Of a stretch of 64,000 nt of DNA, positions 1 to 9,288 are shown in pieces. Source of the DNA: Gordonia amicalis NBRC 100051 = JCM 11271 (lineage in GTDB: Bacteria; Actinomycetota; Actinomycetes; Mycobacteriales; Mycobacteriaceae); contig NZ_BANS01000021.1 in NCBI RefSeq assembly GCF_000332995.1, positions 1-64,000 of the forward strand, read 5' to 3'. Position 1 is the stretch's first letter, and the number at the start of each line of letters is the position of its first letter. The position numbers and the translations under genes were made by a program. Below the pieces are notes generated by a model. That model was not told the origin of the DNA, searched no databases, and was given only the letters and a program-made list of their open reading frames with translations.

Positions 1-253
1 CAACCGGCGTGTCGCGTGGTGCCGAATCCGGAGCTTGCGGAGGATGCGTCTCCTCCCGCTCCCTGAGGAGCGTCCGGAGCTTGCGGAGGATGCGTCTCGA
101 AGGGCCTGGCGAGTTCGTCTCACCAGGCCCTTCGAGGCTCGTCGCTATCGCTCCTCGCACCTCAGGGAGCGAGGGGGGTGGCGCTGTCGCTCCTCGCACC
201 TCAGGGAGCGACGGGCGCTGTCGCTCGTGGCCAAGGAGCAGTGGCGTTGCGCA
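1..253. repeat. intergenic GC-rich repeat cluster downstream of the catalase gene
   Basis: No gene is supported here. A 25-bp direct repeat occurs at 28-52 and 74-98. A perfect 14-bp inverted repeat (96-109 and 123-136, 13-nt loop, arm CTCGAAGGGCCTGG) follows. Two copies of a shorter hairpin with CGCTCC/GGAGCG arms lie at 149-171 and 189-210, both around a TCGCACCTCAG-like loop. Related sequence is present at 9203-9288 and 44923-45033. The hairpins could also end the catalase transcript, which runs leftward into them. Confidence 0.75.
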
Positions 254-1786
254 TCAAGCCTTTTCGGCCTTCGCCTTCTCCTGCGCCGACGACCGTGCCG
301 GGTTGCCCTGGTCGTCCTTCTTCGGGTCGGACTCGTCCTTCTTCTCGGTGACACCCGATTTGATGCGAGCACCGATGTCGGGATCGACCCGGTGCCAGTA
401 CTCGAATGCGCGCTGCAGCACGGGTTCGGAGACACCGTTGAGGAGATGGCCGACGACGTTGTCGACGAACCGCTCTCGCGCGTCGTCGTCGAACACCTCG
501 CGGACGAGCGTGCCGGCCTGCCCCCAGTCGTCGTCCTCGGGATGGTCGACGTAGGCGCTGCGCAGGATCTCACCGTTGGCCGCCCACTGCGGTTCGCCCT
601 GACCGGGATACAGCGCAGAGGGGCCGCCCTTGGAGTTGGGCGCGTAGACCGGGTCGGTGACGTTGTGGATACGCATCGCGCCGTCCTTGGAGTACGAGTG
701 GACCTCGTTCTTCGGCGCGTTCACCGGGATCTGCTTGTAGTTGCCGCCGAGTCGATGTCGATGCGCGTCGGCGTAGGAGAACACCCGTCCGAGCAACATC
801 CGGTCGGGGCTGAAGCCGATACCCGGGACGACGTTGTTCGGTTCGAAGGCGGCCTGCTCGATCTGCGTGTGGTGATCGACCGGATTGGTGTGCAGCGTCA
901 TCTTGCCGACCTCGATGAGCGGGTAGTCGCCATGCGGCCACACCTTGGTCAGGTCGAACGGATTGAAGCGGTAGCTCACCGCGTCGTCGAACGGCATGAG
1001 CTGGACCTTGAGCGTCCATCTCGGATGATTACCCGCGGCGATGTTCTCGAACAGGTCCCGGGTATGGAAATCGGTGTCGGCAGAGGCCATCTGGTCGGCC
1101 TCGTGCTGAGTCAGGTGTTCCACGCCCTGATCGGACTTGAAATGATACTTGACCCAGTGCTTCACGCCCTCGGCGTTGACCCACAGATACGTGTGCGAGC
1201 TGTAGCCGTTCATGTGTCGCCACGTCTTCGGGATGCCGCGGTCGCCCATCAGCCAGGTGACCTGATGAGCGGACTCGGGCGACAGCGTCCAGAAGTCCCA
1301 CTGCATGTCGTGGTCGCGAAGGTTGTTGTCCTGGCGGCGTTTCTGGGAGCGGATGAAGTGCTGGAACTTCATCGGGTCCTTGACGAAGAAGATCGGCGTG
1401 TTGTTGCCGACCATGTCGTAGATGCCTTCGGATGTATAGAATTTCAGCGCGAATCCGCGCGGATCACGCCAGGTGTCGGGGCTGCCCCGTTCACCGGCCA
1501 CCGTCGAGAACCGCGCCATCATCTCGGTTTTCACACCCGGCTGGAACAATGCGGCACTGGTGTAGGCCGAGATGTCCTCGGTGGTCTCGAACGTCCCGAA
1601 TGCGCCGCTGCCCTTGGCATGTGGCTGTCGCTCGGGAATTCGTTCGCGGTTGAACTGGGCCATCTGTTCGATCAGATAGTGATCGTGCAGGACGATGGGT
1701 CCTCCGGCGCCGACCGTCAGGGAGTGTTCGTCACTCCCGGCCGGTGCACCCGAGTCCCGGGTTGTGTACAGCGAATCGTCGGACAT
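254..1786 (-). CDS. katA: haem catalase (monofunctional)
   Basis: Decomposes hydrogen peroxide to water and oxygen in the cytoplasm. It is 510 residues long, the usual length of a small-subunit catalase. The key residues are all visible: distal His56 (in [12 protein letters not shown]), Asn129 (in MVGNNTP) and the proximal haem ligand Tyr338 in the R-x-F-x-Y-x-D-x4-R-x-G motif. The last ~25 residues are a charged Lys/Glu/Ala tail outside the conserved fold. The ATG at 1786 has a good GGAGG box five bases upstream. It stands alone downstream of a CoA-transferase gene in the same direction (93-bp gap). I saw no clear FurA or OxyR site. The gene letter is by family resemblance only. Confidence 0.96.
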   Translation of the reverse strand: MSDDSLYTTRDSGAPAGSDEHSLTVGAGGPIVLHDHYLIEQMAQFNRERIPERQPHAKGSGAFGTFETTEDISAYTSAALFQPGVKTEMMARFSTVAGERGSPDTWRDPRGFALKFYTSEGIYDMVGNNTPIFFVKDPMKFQHFIRSQKRRQDNNLRDHDMQWDFWTLSPESAHQVTWLMGDRGIPKTWRHMNGYSSHTYLWVNAEGVKHWVKYHFKSDQGVEHLTQHEADQMASADTDFHTRDLFENIAAGNHPRWTLKVQLMPFDDAVSYRFNPFDLTKVWPHGDYPLIEVGKMTLHTNPVDHHTQIEQAAFEPNNVVPGIGFSPDRMLLGRVFSYADAHRHRLGGNYKQIPVNAPKNEVHSYSKDGAMRIHNVTDPVYAPNSKGGPSALYPGQGEPQWAANGEILRSAYVDHPEDDDWGQAGTLVREVFDDDARERFVDNVVGHLLNGVSEPVLQRAFEYWHRVDPDIGARIKSGVTEKKDESDPKKDDQGNPARSSAQEKAKAEKA

Positions 1787-1879
1787 ATCGCCTCCGAGAG
1801 GTCGTCGTATCCGTGCAGAAAATGCGCGACCCGAGGGCTGCAGGTCCGCTTTGCCGATCCTACGCTGAGGGAATGATCG

Positions 1880-3097
1880 TCACGGCTGCTCGTCGGCGGT
1901 GATCCCGAACTCGCGGAGCACCGCTTCGGTGTGTTCGCCGAGTGCCGGTACCGGTCCCATCGCCAGTTCGACGTCGTCGAAGGTCATCGGCGGCAGCACC
2001 GCTTTGATCGGGCCCACCTCGGTGTCGACATCCCGCCAGCGGTCGCGTTCGCCGAGCTGGGGATGCGCCACCACGGCCTCGAGGTCACGGATCTCGGCGG
2101 CGGGCACCCCCGCGTCGGCGAGGCGGCGGTCGAGTTCTTCGGTGGTGAACCGCTTGGTCTCCGCGGCGATGATCGCATCGACCTCCGCTCGACGGGAGAC
2201 GCGGTCGATGTTGGTCTTGTACCGCGAGTCCTCGGCGAGGTCGGGGCGTTCGAGCACGACGCGGGTCAGCGTGTCCCACCCGCGGTCGTTCTGGACGCCG
2301 ATGAGGATGGTGCCGTCCTGGGTGGGGTACTTGTCGTAGGGCACGATCGCTGCGTGGCCGAGGCCCGCCCGGGCGATCTGGCGTCCGCCGTAGAGCCGCA
2401 TGTACATGGGGTGACCCATCCATTCGACCGTGGCGTCGAACATCGACACCGACACCCGTGCGCCGACGCCGGTGGTGGCCCGGCGGAACAGTGCCGACAG
2501 CACCGACGTGAGGGCGTACATGCCGGCGGCGATGTCGGAGGACGGGATGCCGGTCTTGGTCATGTCCTCGGGGGTGCCGGTCACCGAGATGAGACCGGTT
2601 TCGGCCTGGACGAGCATGTCGTAGGCCTTGCGATCGCGGAACGGTCCCGCGTCGCCGTAGCCGGACATGTCGATGACGATCAGTTCCGGATGGTCGGCGC
2701 GCAGGACGTCGGCGCCCAGCCCGAGTCGGGCCGCGGCGCCGGGGGCGAGATTCTGCAGGAAGACGTCCGCACCGGCGATGAGCGTCCTGATCGCATCGCG
2801 CCCGGCGTCGCTCTTGAGGTCGAGTTCGACCGATTCCTTGCCTCGGTTCAGCCAGACGAAATGTGAACCCGCGCCGCCGCGCACCGCCGAGTCGTATTGG
2901 CGGGCGAAGTCACCCTCGCCGACGCGCTCGACCTTGATCACCCGCGCACCGAGGTCTGCCAGATGCCGGGTGGCCAGGGGGGCGGCGACGGCCTGTTCGA
3001 GGGCGACGACGGTGATTCCCGCGAGTGGCAGCGTGGCAGTGTCGGTGGAGTGCGGCAGCGGGGCACGGCCCGAGGTGGGCGACTGGTCCGAATTCAC
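1880..3097 (-). CDS. CaiB/BaiF family (class III) CoA-transferase
   Basis: Class III CoA-transferases move CoA between carboxylic acids through an aspartyl-CoA intermediate. The protein begins with the family signature PLAGITVVALEQAVAAP and ADLGARVIKVER, and the likely catalytic Asp is in AYDMLVQAETG, about 150 residues in. About 405 residues, the normal size for one subunit of the interlocked dimer. The start is uncertain: I chose the GTG at 3097. The frame stays open up to an ATG at 3154, and a TTG at 3133 has a GGCGGGG box. Substrate unknown; no partner acyl-CoA enzyme is next to it. A strong hairpin (3165-3197) separates it from the upstream MFS gene. Confidence 0.9.
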   Translation of the reverse strand: MNSDQSPTSGRAPLPHSTDTATLPLAGITVVALEQAVAAPLATRHLADLGARVIKVERVGEGDFARQYDSAVRGGAGSHFVWLNRGKESVELDLKSDAGRDAIRTLIAGADVFLQNLAPGAAARLGLGADVLRADHPELIVIDMSGYGDAGPFRDRKAYDMLVQAETGLISVTGTPEDMTKTGIPSSDIAAGMYALTSVLSALFRRATTGVGARVSVSMFDATVEWMGHPMYMRLYGGRQIARAGLGHAAIVPYDKYPTQDGTILIGVQNDRGWDTLTRVVLERPDLAEDSRYKTNIDRVSRRAEVDAIIAAETKRFTTEELDRRLADAGVPAAEIRDLEAVVAHPQLGERDRWRDVDTEVGPIKAVLPPMTFDDVELAMGPVPALGEHTEAVLREFGITADEQP

Positions 3098-3164
3098 CGG
3101 CCAAGGATCACCCGCGCCCGTCCGGTTCGTCAACGAGACCCCGCCGCCATGCACGTCATGACGA

Positions 3165-3197
3165 CGATCGCGGCCGCCGTGGTGGCGGCCGCGATCG
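3165..3197 (-). terminator. 14-bp perfect hairpin between MFS and CoA-transferase genes
   Basis: Left arm CGATCGCGGCCGCC (3165-3178), loop GTGGT, right arm its exact complement (3184-3197). It lies about 55 bp past the end of the MFS gene and is not followed by a T-run on the minus strand, so it is either an actinobacterial I-shaped terminator or a leader structure for the CoA-transferase. Confidence 0.6.
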
Positions 3198-3250
3198 GCT
3201 TCCCTCAGTTGTCCCGCGTCACGGTCGGCGCGCTGCGGCGCGGGCGGAGG

Positions 3251-4939
3251 TCATGATTTTCGGTCGACCGGTTCCACAGCCGGGTCGATGACCTCCCGGC
3301 GGTCGAGGTCGGCGTCCATGCCGTCGAGGTTCTCGCCCGCGAGGACCTGCGTGAGTTCGGCATCGGCCGAGTCGGCGGCCGTTTGGGCGGCGCGTCGCTG
3401 ATCCTCACCGCTGAGCCTGTTGAGGGCGACCTCCTTGATGAAGAGGACCGCGATCGTGCCGATGACGGCCATCGCCATCGAGACCAGGAAGATCCGGGCC
3501 GTTCCGTCGCCGTAGGCACCGCGGACGATCGCCGCGATCGGCGCGGGTAGTTCGTTGAGGTTGGACAGGCCTGCGCCTCCGCCGGAGCCCGTCTGGGTGA
3601 TGCCGATGGCGCGCAGTCCCTGGCCGATGAGGTCGGTGACGTGGCTGGACAGCACCGCGCCGAGCACCGAGACGCCGGCCGCACCACCGAGTGAGCGGAA
3701 GAACGTCACGGTCGACGTGGCCGCACCGAGGTTGCGCGGCTCCACGGTGTTCTGCACCGCGAGGACCAGGTTCTGCATGGTCATGCCCATGCCAAGGCCC
3801 AGGGCGAACAGGAAGCCGCTGAGGACCGCCATGTTGGTGTGGGCGTCGATCGTCGACAGGAGCCCGAAGCCGATGGCCATGATCACCGAGCCGGCGAGCA
3901 GGTAGTTCTTCCAGCGGCCGTACTTGGTGATGAGGCGCCCGGACAGCGTCGCCGAGACCACCGCACCGAACACCATCGGCAGCGTGAGCAGGCCGGCCGC
4001 GGTGGGCGAGTAGCCGCGAGCGATCTGGAAGTACTGGCCGAGGAACACCGCGCCGCCGAAGAGGGCCACGCCGACGGCGATGCTGGCGATCGTCGCGAGG
4101 GTGGTCGTGCGCTCCTTGAACAGGTGCAGCGGGATGATCGGATCCTTGGCCCTGGACTCCACCCACACCGCGGCGGCGAGCAGGACGAGGCCGAGGGCGA
4201 CGAGGCCGAACGACGTGGCCGAGGCCCAGTCGAAGTTCTTGCCTGCCAAGGTGACCCAGATCAGGATCGTGCTGACGCCGGCCGAGATGAGCAGTGCGCC
4301 CGCGTAGTCGATGTGGACCTCGCGGCGGATGACCGGCAGGTTCAGGGTGCGCTGGACGACGACCATGGCGATGACGGCGAGCGGGACGCAGACGTAGAAC
4401 GTCCAGCGCCAGCCGAGCCAGCTCGTGTCGACGATGACGCCACCCATCAGCGGTCCGGCGACGGTCGCGATGGACATGACGCCGGCGATGGCGCCCTGGT
4501 AGCGGCCGCGCTCACGCGGGCTGAACATCGACGCGATGACGATCATCACGAGCGACTGCATGCCGCCGAGGCCGAGACCCTGGACCACACGGAAGCCGAT
4601 CAGCATCGAGACCGAGGTCGAGAGACCGGAGAGCACCGAGCCGAGGGTGAAGACGCCGAGCGACAGCTGGACGAGGAGCTTCTTGCTGAAGACGTCGGAC
4701 AGCTTGCCCCAGATCGGGGTGGCCGCCGTCGAGGCGAGGAGCGTCGCCGTCACGACCCAGGTGTACTGATCCTGCGTGCCGTGAAGGTCGGTGATGATCG
4801 TGGGCAGTGCGTTGGACACGATCGTGGCCGAGGTCAGGGCCACGAACATACCGAGCAGCAGACCGACGAGTGCGTTGATGCGCTGCTTGTGGGTCATCGG
4901 TGTGTCGACGGGTTCCACGCGTGGCGGGGACGTTGTCAT
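3251..4939 (-). CDS. MFS drug-efflux transporter, DHA2 (14-TM) family
   Basis: Proton-driven multidrug exporter of the EmrB/QacA type in the inner membrane. 562 residues with about 14 hydrophobic segments. TM1 carries LLLGMFVALTSATIVSNALPTI, and motif C is seen as GPLMGGVIVDTSWLGWRWTFY near residues 160-180, the antiporter motif typical of 14-TM drug exporters. A cytoplasmic, acidic C-terminal tail of about 60 residues follows the last TM. The ATG at 4939 has a GGAGG box. A MarR gene lies directly upstream in the same direction (267-bp gap), the usual arrangement in which the repressor controls both genes. Substrate cannot be told from sequence. Confidence 0.94.
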   Translation of the reverse strand: MTTSPPRVEPVDTPMTHKQRINALVGLLLGMFVALTSATIVSNALPTIITDLHGTQDQYTWVVTATLLASTAATPIWGKLSDVFSKKLLVQLSLGVFTLGSVLSGLSTSVSMLIGFRVVQGLGLGGMQSLVMIVIASMFSPRERGRYQGAIAGVMSIATVAGPLMGGVIVDTSWLGWRWTFYVCVPLAVIAMVVVQRTLNLPVIRREVHIDYAGALLISAGVSTILIWVTLAGKNFDWASATSFGLVALGLVLLAAAVWVESRAKDPIIPLHLFKERTTTLATIASIAVGVALFGGAVFLGQYFQIARGYSPTAAGLLTLPMVFGAVVSATLSGRLITKYGRWKNYLLAGSVIMAIGFGLLSTIDAHTNMAVLSGFLFALGLGMGMTMQNLVLAVQNTVEPRNLGAATSTVTFFRSLGGAAGVSVLGAVLSSHVTDLIGQGLRAIGITQTGSGGGAGLSNLNELPAPIAAIVRGAYGDGTARIFLVSMAMAVIGTIAVLFIKEVALNRLSGEDQRRAAQTAADSADAELTQVLAGENLDGMDADLDRREVIDPAVEPVDRKS

Positions 4940-5092
4940 ACGGGGCTACCTCCGAAGTCGTGCGTGCACCGTGTGGACGGAGCCGAATGGCGGCGACCAC
5001 AGAACATCGACGGAAGGACCTCGTCGACCTCGTGGACACAGGTGCCGGAAAAGGGCTGATGGAAACGGGGACCGGACGTGGGCCGCCGCCGT

Positions 5093-5142
5093 TTAGTTGA
5101 ATGCTGCAACCATAGGGCGTGAAAGGTGTAACGCGCAACTAA
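5093..5142. promoter_or_regulatory. candidate MarR operator upstream of the MFS gene
   Basis: An inverted repeat TTAGTTG (5093-5099) ... CAACTAA (5136-5142) sits in the gap between the marR and MFS genes. It extends to 8 of 9 matching bases (GTTTAGTTG against the reverse complement GGTTAGTTG). It is AT-rich against a GC-rich background and about 155-200 bp before the MFS start. The 36-bp spacing suggests two half-sites or two tandem operators rather than one dimer site. Confidence 0.45.
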
Positions 5143-5206
5143 CCGGGTTATTCCCGGCGGCCGGAAACCGGTGGGGAACCGTACTGCCTGCCCTGGTCGG
5201 GGCCCG

Positions 5207-5725
5207 TCAGGACTCCCGGTCCACGACCGGGTCGTTGGTCGCCTCGCCGAGTCGGTGGAGCAGGCTCGTGAGGGTCCGGATGTCGTCCGGGTTCCACTGG
5301 GCCAGGCGGGCCCGCCAATCGGAGACCGCCGAGGCGAGGACGGCGTCGACGCGCTCGCGCCCGTGATCGGTGAGCGTGATCACGCGTGCCCGCGCGTCAC
5401 GGGGGTCGGGGTGTCGCTCGGCGAGCCCGAGTCGGACCACCGCGTCGATCTGCCGCGTGACCGTCGACTTCTCCATGCCCACGGCGCTCACCAGGTCGGA
5501 CATCGGCATCGAGTGGTGGCGGGTGAGCACGGACATGAGCGGATAGCAGGACGGGTCGAGCCGGGGATCGATCTCGCGGGCCCGCAGTCGTGTGCGGATA
5601 CGGCTACGTCGCCAGAAGTCGTTGAGTTCGGCTTCGAGGCCGCCGATGGCCTCGGAATCGATGGAGGAGGCGTCGATGGAGGAGGCGTCGGTGGAGGAGG
5701 CGTCGGTGGTCGGGTCCGAGCCCAT
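5207..5725 (-). CDS. MarR-family transcriptional regulator
   Basis: Winged-helix repressor, 172 residues. The core runs from about residue 40 to 165: helices, then MSDLVSAVGMEKSTVTRQIDAVVRLGLAERHPDPRDARARVITLT, which is the MarR recognition helix plus the wing with its conserved D-x-R. The N-terminal ~30 residues are a low-complexity Asp/Ala/Ser stretch encoded by a 15-bp tandem repeat (5658-5702), which is unusual for the family. It likely represses itself and the downstream MFS exporter and responds to a small aromatic ligand. The ATG at 5725 has only a distant AAGGA box, so a start after the repeat is possible. Confidence 0.92.
   Translation of the reverse strand: MGSDPTTDASSTDASSIDASSIDSEAIGGLEAELNDFWRRSRIRTRLRAREIDPRLDPSCYPLMSVLTRHHSMPMSDLVSAVGMEKSTVTRQIDAVVRLGLAERHPDPRDARARVITLTDHGRERVDAVLASAVSDWRARLAQWNPDDIRTLTSLLHRLGEATNDPVVDRES
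5658..5702 (-). repeat. 15-bp tandem repeat inside the marR 5' end
   Basis: Three consecutive 15-bp units (TCGATGGAGGAGGCG with one G/A variant in the third) plus a 7-bp partial copy to 5709. Read on the minus strand they encode repeats of (T/I)DAS(S). Because the unit is a multiple of three, copy-number changes would not break the frame. Confidence 0.85.
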
Positions 5726-5911
5726 GATCGCGGAGTCCTTTCGCCGGTTCGCCGTGCCGAGACGCGGTCAGATTACCGACCGCGCTGTGTTCGAGCACAC
5801 GCAGCGTGGTGGATATGCCCGATTCGGCGACGAGTTCGCTCGTGTCGATCCGGATGCGGCCACCCGAGGTCAGTGTGGCGTGCGACAACTTGCTTGGGAA
5901 GCGGCAACCAC

Positions 5912-6325
5912 ATGGTGCACGATCGAGAGGTGAGCACCACGCAACGCACGACCCCGAACGCCTGGGAGTACGTCAAGTACTGCTACTGGGCACCCCTGCC
6001 GAAGTCGATGACCGACTGGGTCGAGAACGACCTCGCAGGACCCAGGGCCTCGCTTCGGATGGTCGTGCGCTGGGCGATCCCGTGCATCATCATCCTGATC
6101 CCGATGCTCTTCGTCCCGGCGGACTGGGGCGTCCGGTTCACCATGACCGCGCCGATCCTCATCGCCTACCTCTTCTTCTCGATCGCACTGAACCGCGTGT
6201 ACCGCCGGCACCGACTGGCCCAGCATGGACTCAACCCGGACCTGGTCAACCGCCTGGAGCGGGAGAAGAACTCCGACCTCTACGACGAGTACCACCGCAA
6301 GTACCGCGGCGAGCGTCGCGGCTGA
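5912..6325 (+). CDS. DUF5313 family membrane protein
   Basis: Small protein of about 137 residues found in mycolata; function unknown. The family's N-terminal pattern is clear: PNAWEYVKYCYWAPLPKSM followed by TDWVENDLAGPRASLR. Two adjacent TM helices follow at about residues 50-70 and 78-98 (WAIPCIIILIPMLFVPAD; TMTAPILIAYLFFSIAL). The C-terminus is charged and ends YDEYHRKYRGERRG. The ATG at 5912 has GGGAAG ten bases upstream; a GTG at 5930 is an alternative start. It is convergent with the SDR gene (42-bp gap). Confidence 0.85.
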   Translation: MVHDREVSTTQRTTPNAWEYVKYCYWAPLPKSMTDWVENDLAGPRASLRMVVRWAIPCIIILIPMLFVPADWGVRFTMTAPILIAYLFFSIALNRVYRRHRLAQHGLNPDLVNRLEREKNSDLYDEYHRKYRGERRG

Positions 6326-6367
6326 TCTCGATATGGCCGCGCACCCAGGTCGGTACAGGTAGTCCTC

Positions 6368-7204
6368 TCAGTACAGGTAGTCCTCGCCGCTCGCGCGCAC
6401 GGTCACGTCCGAGAGGCTGATGCCCCAGGGCTGGTCGATGACGTGGACTACGGCGTCGGCCAGATCCTCGGGAGTGATGAGCCAGTACTTGATCGAGTCC
6501 GCGTCGGTCAGCTCGTCCGGTAACTCGCCCTGCAGCATCTGGGTGACGTGCTCCTTGTACGACGACACCCGCTGGCCGACGATGCCGCGGATCGCGCGAT
6601 CGTTGACGATCCAGCTGGCCAGGTTGGTGCCGGCGACACCGGTGGGCTTGACCGTCGTGACCTTGATCTTGCCCTTCGCCTCGATGCGCAGGGAATCCGA
6701 CAGCATGGTGACCGCGGCCTTCGTCGCGCTGTAGACGCCGGAGCCCTCGAATCCGCCGTTGCCGTAGATGGACGCGATGTTGACGACCTGCCCGCGGCCC
6801 TGCGCGATCATCTGGTCGTAGACCGCGGAGATGCCGTTCACGACGCCCTTGATGTTGATGTCGATGGCCTTGTGCCACTTCTCCCACGCACGTTCGTGGT
6901 CGGCGAAGAACGCCAGCGGCATGACCCCGGCGTTGTTGACGATGACGTCGATCGCCCCGAACTCCTCGACGGCCAGTGCTGCGGCCGCCCGCATCTGCGC
7001 CATGTCGGTCACGTCGGCGACCTGGGCGAGTGCCGAACCGCCCGCGGCGACGATGCCGCCGACGACAGTGTTCAGACCATCGGCGTCGATGTCGACGCCG
7101 ACGACACGAGCGCCGCGAGCAGCGCATTTCTCGGCGATGACCCTGCCGAATCCACCACCGGCACCGGTGATGACGATGGTCTTGTCCTGCAAGTGATCTG
7201 ACAT
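6368..7204 (-). CDS. short-chain dehydrogenase/reductase (SDR)
   Basis: NAD(P)-dependent oxidoreductase of about 278 residues. The Rossmann motif TGAGGGFG is at residues 12-19, then NNAG and the catalytic Tyr/Lys in YSATKAAV. The C-terminal third is longer than in the smallest SDRs. The start at 7204 is supported by a GGGGAAG box; the reading frame is open further upstream but has no better start. Substrate unknown. No operon partner: its neighbours are convergent on the left and divergent on the right. Confidence 0.93.
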   Translation of the reverse strand: MSDHLQDKTIVITGAGGGFGRVIAEKCAARGARVVGVDIDADGLNTVVGGIVAAGGSALAQVADVTDMAQMRAAAALAVEEFGAIDVIVNNAGVMPLAFFADHERAWEKWHKAIDINIKGVVNGISAVYDQMIAQGRGQVVNIASIYGNGGFEGSGVYSATKAAVTMLSDSLRIEAKGKIKVTTVKPTGVAGTNLASWIVNDRAIRGIVGQRVSSYKEHVTQMLQGELPDELTDADSIKYWLITPEDLADAVVHVIDQPWGISLSDVTVRASGEDYLY

Positions 7205-7648
7205 GTACTTCCCCCGGCCGCGATGTGGTCGGGTCATCCTAACAGCGGGTGACGAACCGGCAGCGACTCGCGGCCCCGCCACGGTGCGCACCCCTCTGCA
7301 CACCGTGGCCGAGGCAACGCAACACTCGAGAGGCCGGATCGGCGGCCTGCTCGGAAGACCGGTCCCGGTCGGTGTCCGCTGGTGGGGTCCGTGGTGCGGA
7401 CCCGCTTGCGCTCGATTCAGTCACATGACTCAGCATCTGTCAAGCGTGCCACGCCGCGATGTCGGAATCAGGGCCGAAATCCGTTGTTGCCCTTGACACA
7501 GCGGTGGTCGATGCCAAAGTCTTCTTCGGACGGCTGCATCCCTCGCGGCCGTACGTCGTTCTCCCGCTCGCGGTCGTTCCCTTCGCAGGCCGCGAGCTAC
7601 CCAGCACGTCTGCGCGGGACGTTCTCGTGCACTGATGACAGGAGACCC
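7205..7648. other. 444-bp intergenic region between SDR and cholesterol oxidase genes
   Basis: I see no convincing gene. A palindrome AGTCACATGACT lies at 7419-7430 and may be a regulator site. TTGACA at 7493-7498 fits a -35 box for the rightward oxidase transcript, but no good -10 follows at 17 bp. Confidence 0.5.
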
Positions 7649-9200
7649 ATGTCCGGGGCGTACCCAACGAGACGTACCTTCCTCAAGGCCGCGGCGGTCA
7701 CCGCGGCCGGCGCGCCGGATTCGGCACACCCGTGAGGAGCATCGGGTGGTGGTCGTCGGCTCCGGTTTCGGTGGAGGGGTCTCGGCGCTCCGACTCGCGC
7801 AGGCCGGTGTGCCCGTGCTGCTGCTCGAACGGGGCCGTCGGTGGCCGACCGGGCCCAACTCGGAGACCTTTCCGCGTGCGTCGAACCCCGACAAGCGCAT
7901 GCTGTGGCACGAGTCCACCCCGAACCTGTTCGGCAAGCCGCTCAGCGTCGAACCCTATGTGGGACTGTTCGAATCGGTTGCCGGTGCGAACATGACGGCA
8001 CTGTGCCCGGCCGGGCTCGGGGGTGGGTCGCTGGTCTATCAGGGGATGACGTTGCAGCCGAGCGAGGCGGTGTTCGACGAACACTTCCCCAATGCGCTCG
8101 ACTGGCGGTTGATGGACCGCGTGCACTACCCGCGGGTCGCACGGATGCTCAAGGTCGCGGTGGCACCGGACTCGGTCGTGCGGTCGCCGCAGTACCTGGC
8201 GCCGCGACAGTTCGCCAAACGTGTTCGCGCCGTGGGACTCCCACTACAGAAGATCCCGATGCCCATCGACTGGGGATATGCCGAGGCGGAGCTCCGCGGC
8301 GAGATGAGACCGGCCTACACCAACGGTGACGGGTCCATCGGCGTGAACAACGGTGGCAAGCACAGCGTCGACGCCACCTACATCCGGCAGGCCGAGGGCA
8401 CCGGACTCGTGACCGTGCGGACCCTGCACACCGTCCGACAGGTCACCCGGCGCCCCGACGGCAAGTGGTCCCTCGACGTCGAAAGGACCGATGAAACCGG
8501 AAAAGTACTGGAACACAAGGAAATCGTCACCAAGACGCTCATCATGGCCGCCGGCAGCGTCAACACCACCAAACTCCTCGTCCGCGCCCGTGAGGCCGGC
8601 ACGATCACCGACCTGCCCGACGGACTCGGACACGGGTGGGGCACCAACGCGGATCGCATCTACACCTGGACCAGCCCGCGCATCGATTTCGGTGCGGTAC
8701 AGGGCGGTCCGGTGGTGTACGGCAGTCCCAACTGGAACAACCCCAAGAGTGCGTTCACCATCATCCAGGCGTCGCTGCCCCCGATCCCGGTCTACGCCGG
8801 CACCACGATGATGGTGGGTTTCGGCGTCAGCTCGGGGCGCGGCGTCATCGACTACGACTCCGCGGCGGGGGACGCGATCATCAAGTGGCCGCACGAGGGT
8901 GACTCGGAGATCCAGACCAAACACATCGACGGTGCCGTGCGCAAGATCGCCGGACCCGACGCGATTCTCACCGACACCAACGCGTTCTTCCCGTCGACCT
9001 GGCACGCGCTCGGCGGTGCCAACATGGGGACGGTCTGCGACCTCGAGGGGCGCGTCAAGGGGCAGCGTGGACTCTACGTTCTCGACGGCGCCCTCATGCC
9101 GGGTAACACCGCAGCATGCAATCCGTCCATGACGATCGCCGCGGTCGCCGAACGGGCACTCGACCACATCGTGGCCAAGGACGTGGGCACCCTCATCTGA
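7649..9200 (+). pseudogene. cholesterol oxidase (GMC type) with signal peptide out of frame
   Basis: FAD enzyme that oxidises and isomerises cholesterol to cholest-4-en-3-one, normally exported by Tat. The ATG at 7649 has an AGGAGA box and starts a Tat signal (TRRTFLK followed by an Ala-rich stretch), but this frame stops at 7733-7735. The enzyme body is in another frame and is intact to 9200: FAD motif VVVGSGFGGG, the catalytic-His segment STWHALGGANMG and the Asn segment NPSMTIAAVAERA near the end. So a one-base shift, or two compensating errors, within about 7700-7735 separates signal and enzyme. A GTG at 7746 has GAGGAG seven bases upstream, so an unexported form could be made by re-initiation. 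A sequencing error cannot be excluded. Confidence 0.85.
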
Positions 9201-9202
9201 TC

Positions 9203-9288
9203 CGGGAGCGAAGGGTGGCTCGCTTCGTTCGCACTTCAGGAGCGAGGGACGGCTCGCTTCGCTCGCCCTCAGGGAGCGAGGGGGGTGA
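9203..9288. repeat. dispersed GC-rich repeat at the end of the tetR gene
   Basis: Two diverged copies of a unit built from GGGAGCGA followed by GGCTCGCTTCG, then a third GGGAGCGA. It overlaps the last codons of the leftward tetR gene. The same core (CTCAGGGAGCGA) is found at 161-172 and 201-211. Confidence 0.7.
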
